Assembly (NCBI RefSeq): GCF_905171765.1
Contig: NC_053395.1
Coordinates: 189,413,577 to 189,477,576 of the forward strand
Direction of reading: 5' to 3'
From: Bufo bufo
Taxonomy: Eukaryota > Chordata > Amphibia > Anura > Bufonidae
DNA: 64,000 nt
Shown here: positions 62,728-64,000 of the stretch, piece after piece
How the letters are laid out: every line of letters starts with the position of its first letter
Numbering within the stretch: the first letter of the stretch is position 1
Program-made: the position numbers and the translations under genes
The notes under the pieces: generated by a model
What the model saw: only the letters and a program-made list of their open reading frames with translations
What the model was told of the DNA's origin: nothing
Database searches by the model: none

Positions 62728-64000
62728 GAAGGTGCATTGGTCTTGCAGAAATCCATGCACTTGAATTGACCCAGGAGGGGATAGGGTAAGGACAGGAGTA
62801 GTCATGGAGGCAAGAATAGGAGTAATAGTAGTCATGGTAGTGCAGCGGACCGGACTACAGGGGCAACGCGTTAGGCACAGTGGGCCGATGGGGGTAGTAG
62901 TTCATCTACTCACGGTTAGCAGAGCCTCTCTGGGCAGGCGTGCAGTAATGGGGAAGACGGCACTAAATCCTCCGGGGCACTCTCTATTGCAGGGAACACC
63001 AGCCAGATGGTGGTTGAGGTGCCCTTGAGGGTAATGGGTATTTAAGGTGCTTTGGTGGCTGGGCCCCTGTGTTGTTCATGACGCCAGCACCATAAGGTGC
63101 TAATGTTATCCAATAAGGGCATTCTCCCTCGTGGCATGCAAACTCTCTGCTACATTATTTGATGCAGGATGCTCTCCTGAAATATTCAGGATCACTATGT
63201 TCCAGAAGGCATTTAGTGAAAAAGGATAATTATGGCCTTTAATCATCCAGTTGTGTCCAGGTACCTTTAAGTTCCTCCCGGTCACTGATGCTTGTGAAGT
63301 CCCTTGGCTAGGCTCAGATCTAATCTACACTAGACTTTCGCTATATTCGTATATAGACTCACTTGTCTGTGCTGGGCTGCTGTGACTACTTGGTCTGTCC
63401 TTTCCAGGCTTGATCAGGGCCTGGAGGAAAGAAAGACAGCTACATCTTAGACTGAGCCGGCTCTCCTCCTCTATAAACTTCCTTCTCCTCTCTGCTTCCT
63501 ACATTACTCCTCTTGAACTAACTTTATTAGCAAACCCCAAGCTATATATAATATGTGGCGCCAGCACCACCTAGGGGCGAATAGATGTAATGACAATGCC
63601 AGACTGAACTTAGGAATTACAATACATTGAATACATATACAGAAATGTAAGGGGACCACCTATACACACATAAGTGAGACACTGCAGTAGCAGCTCTCAC
63701 TCTGGCATTACCTAGGCAGTGCAGTGATGGTGGTAGTTGAGGAGCCCTTGGTGGTGTTAGTGGATTTTGGGACAAAAAGCAGATACTGGGGAGGAGTGAA
63801 GGTGCAGAGTGATAGTGCAAGGCAATGATGAGGCTGGATTTGGGGTAAAAAGCTCACTGTACTGGTACTGTACTAAGGCAATTTAAGGAAGATGACATAC
63901 AAAGGTACTGTACTTGCAAAAGTGACCAGTCACTCCAGATTACAGGCACAGTTGTCTCAGAGTTGTATATAGGGGTCTGAGCCATACCATGAATGATTCT
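62728..64000. repeat. Putative LTR-retroelement fragment, start of intron 19
   Basis: Contains GTTCATGACGCCA (63076-63088), one base from the 13-mer found three times in the cold-shock-domain element, and phrases such as GATGGTGGTTGAGGTGCCCTT. No paired LTRs in the window and no long ORF. It runs past 63640 with no recognised feature to the window end. Confidence 0.35.

Overview
This 64 kb window is vertebrate nuclear DNA, most likely from a frog or toad. It is AT-rich, intron-bearing and packed with CR1-like LINEs, V-SINE-like SINEs, hAT and Tc1 elements, foldback MITEs and LTR elements of the kind I associate with anuran genomes. The species call is an inference. No prokaryotic features are present.

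The one host gene I can support is ABCB11, the bile salt export pump, on the + strand. Eighteen coding exons lie between 17590 and 62356 (exons 2 to 19 in human numbering). All have AG/GT boundaries, continuous phase and, for most of them, the exon length I recall for the human gene. They encode the first 772 residues: N-terminus, TM1 to TM6, the whole first nucleotide-binding domain, the linker and TM7. The remaining exons lie beyond base 64000. The non-coding first exon and promoter were not located in 1-17589.

Region by region. 1-17.6 kb is upstream or intron-1 DNA made of repeats: a CR1-like LINE 3' end, a hAT element with a 21-bp minisatellite (2890-4471), several foldback elements, a solo LTR (15610-16150) and a small hAT element (16885-17253). 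Intron 2 (17.6-24.7 kb) holds a LINE with several nested insertions and a 4.1 kb hAT-bounded element that is mostly a higher-order tandem array (19662-22790). 24.7-37.3 kb has exons 3 to 12 with short introns, MITEs and a solo LTR. Intron 12 (37.3-46.8 kb) holds a Tc1 element split by a young 4.6 kb LTR retrotransposon, whose only long ORF encodes a protein with a cold-shock domain. 46.8-54.3 kb carries NBD1 exons 13 to 16 and exon 17; a SINE abuts the 3' splice site of exon 16. 54.3-62.4 kb has exons 18 and 19, another solo LTR and a second hAT element with a different minisatellite (58100-61464). The end of the window is intron 19.

The observations most worth following are the LTR element that combines a cold-shock domain and a PPxY motif in one ORF without visible pol, its insertion into a transposase-binding repeat of a Tc1 element, and the hAT elements that carry minisatellite or higher-order arrays.
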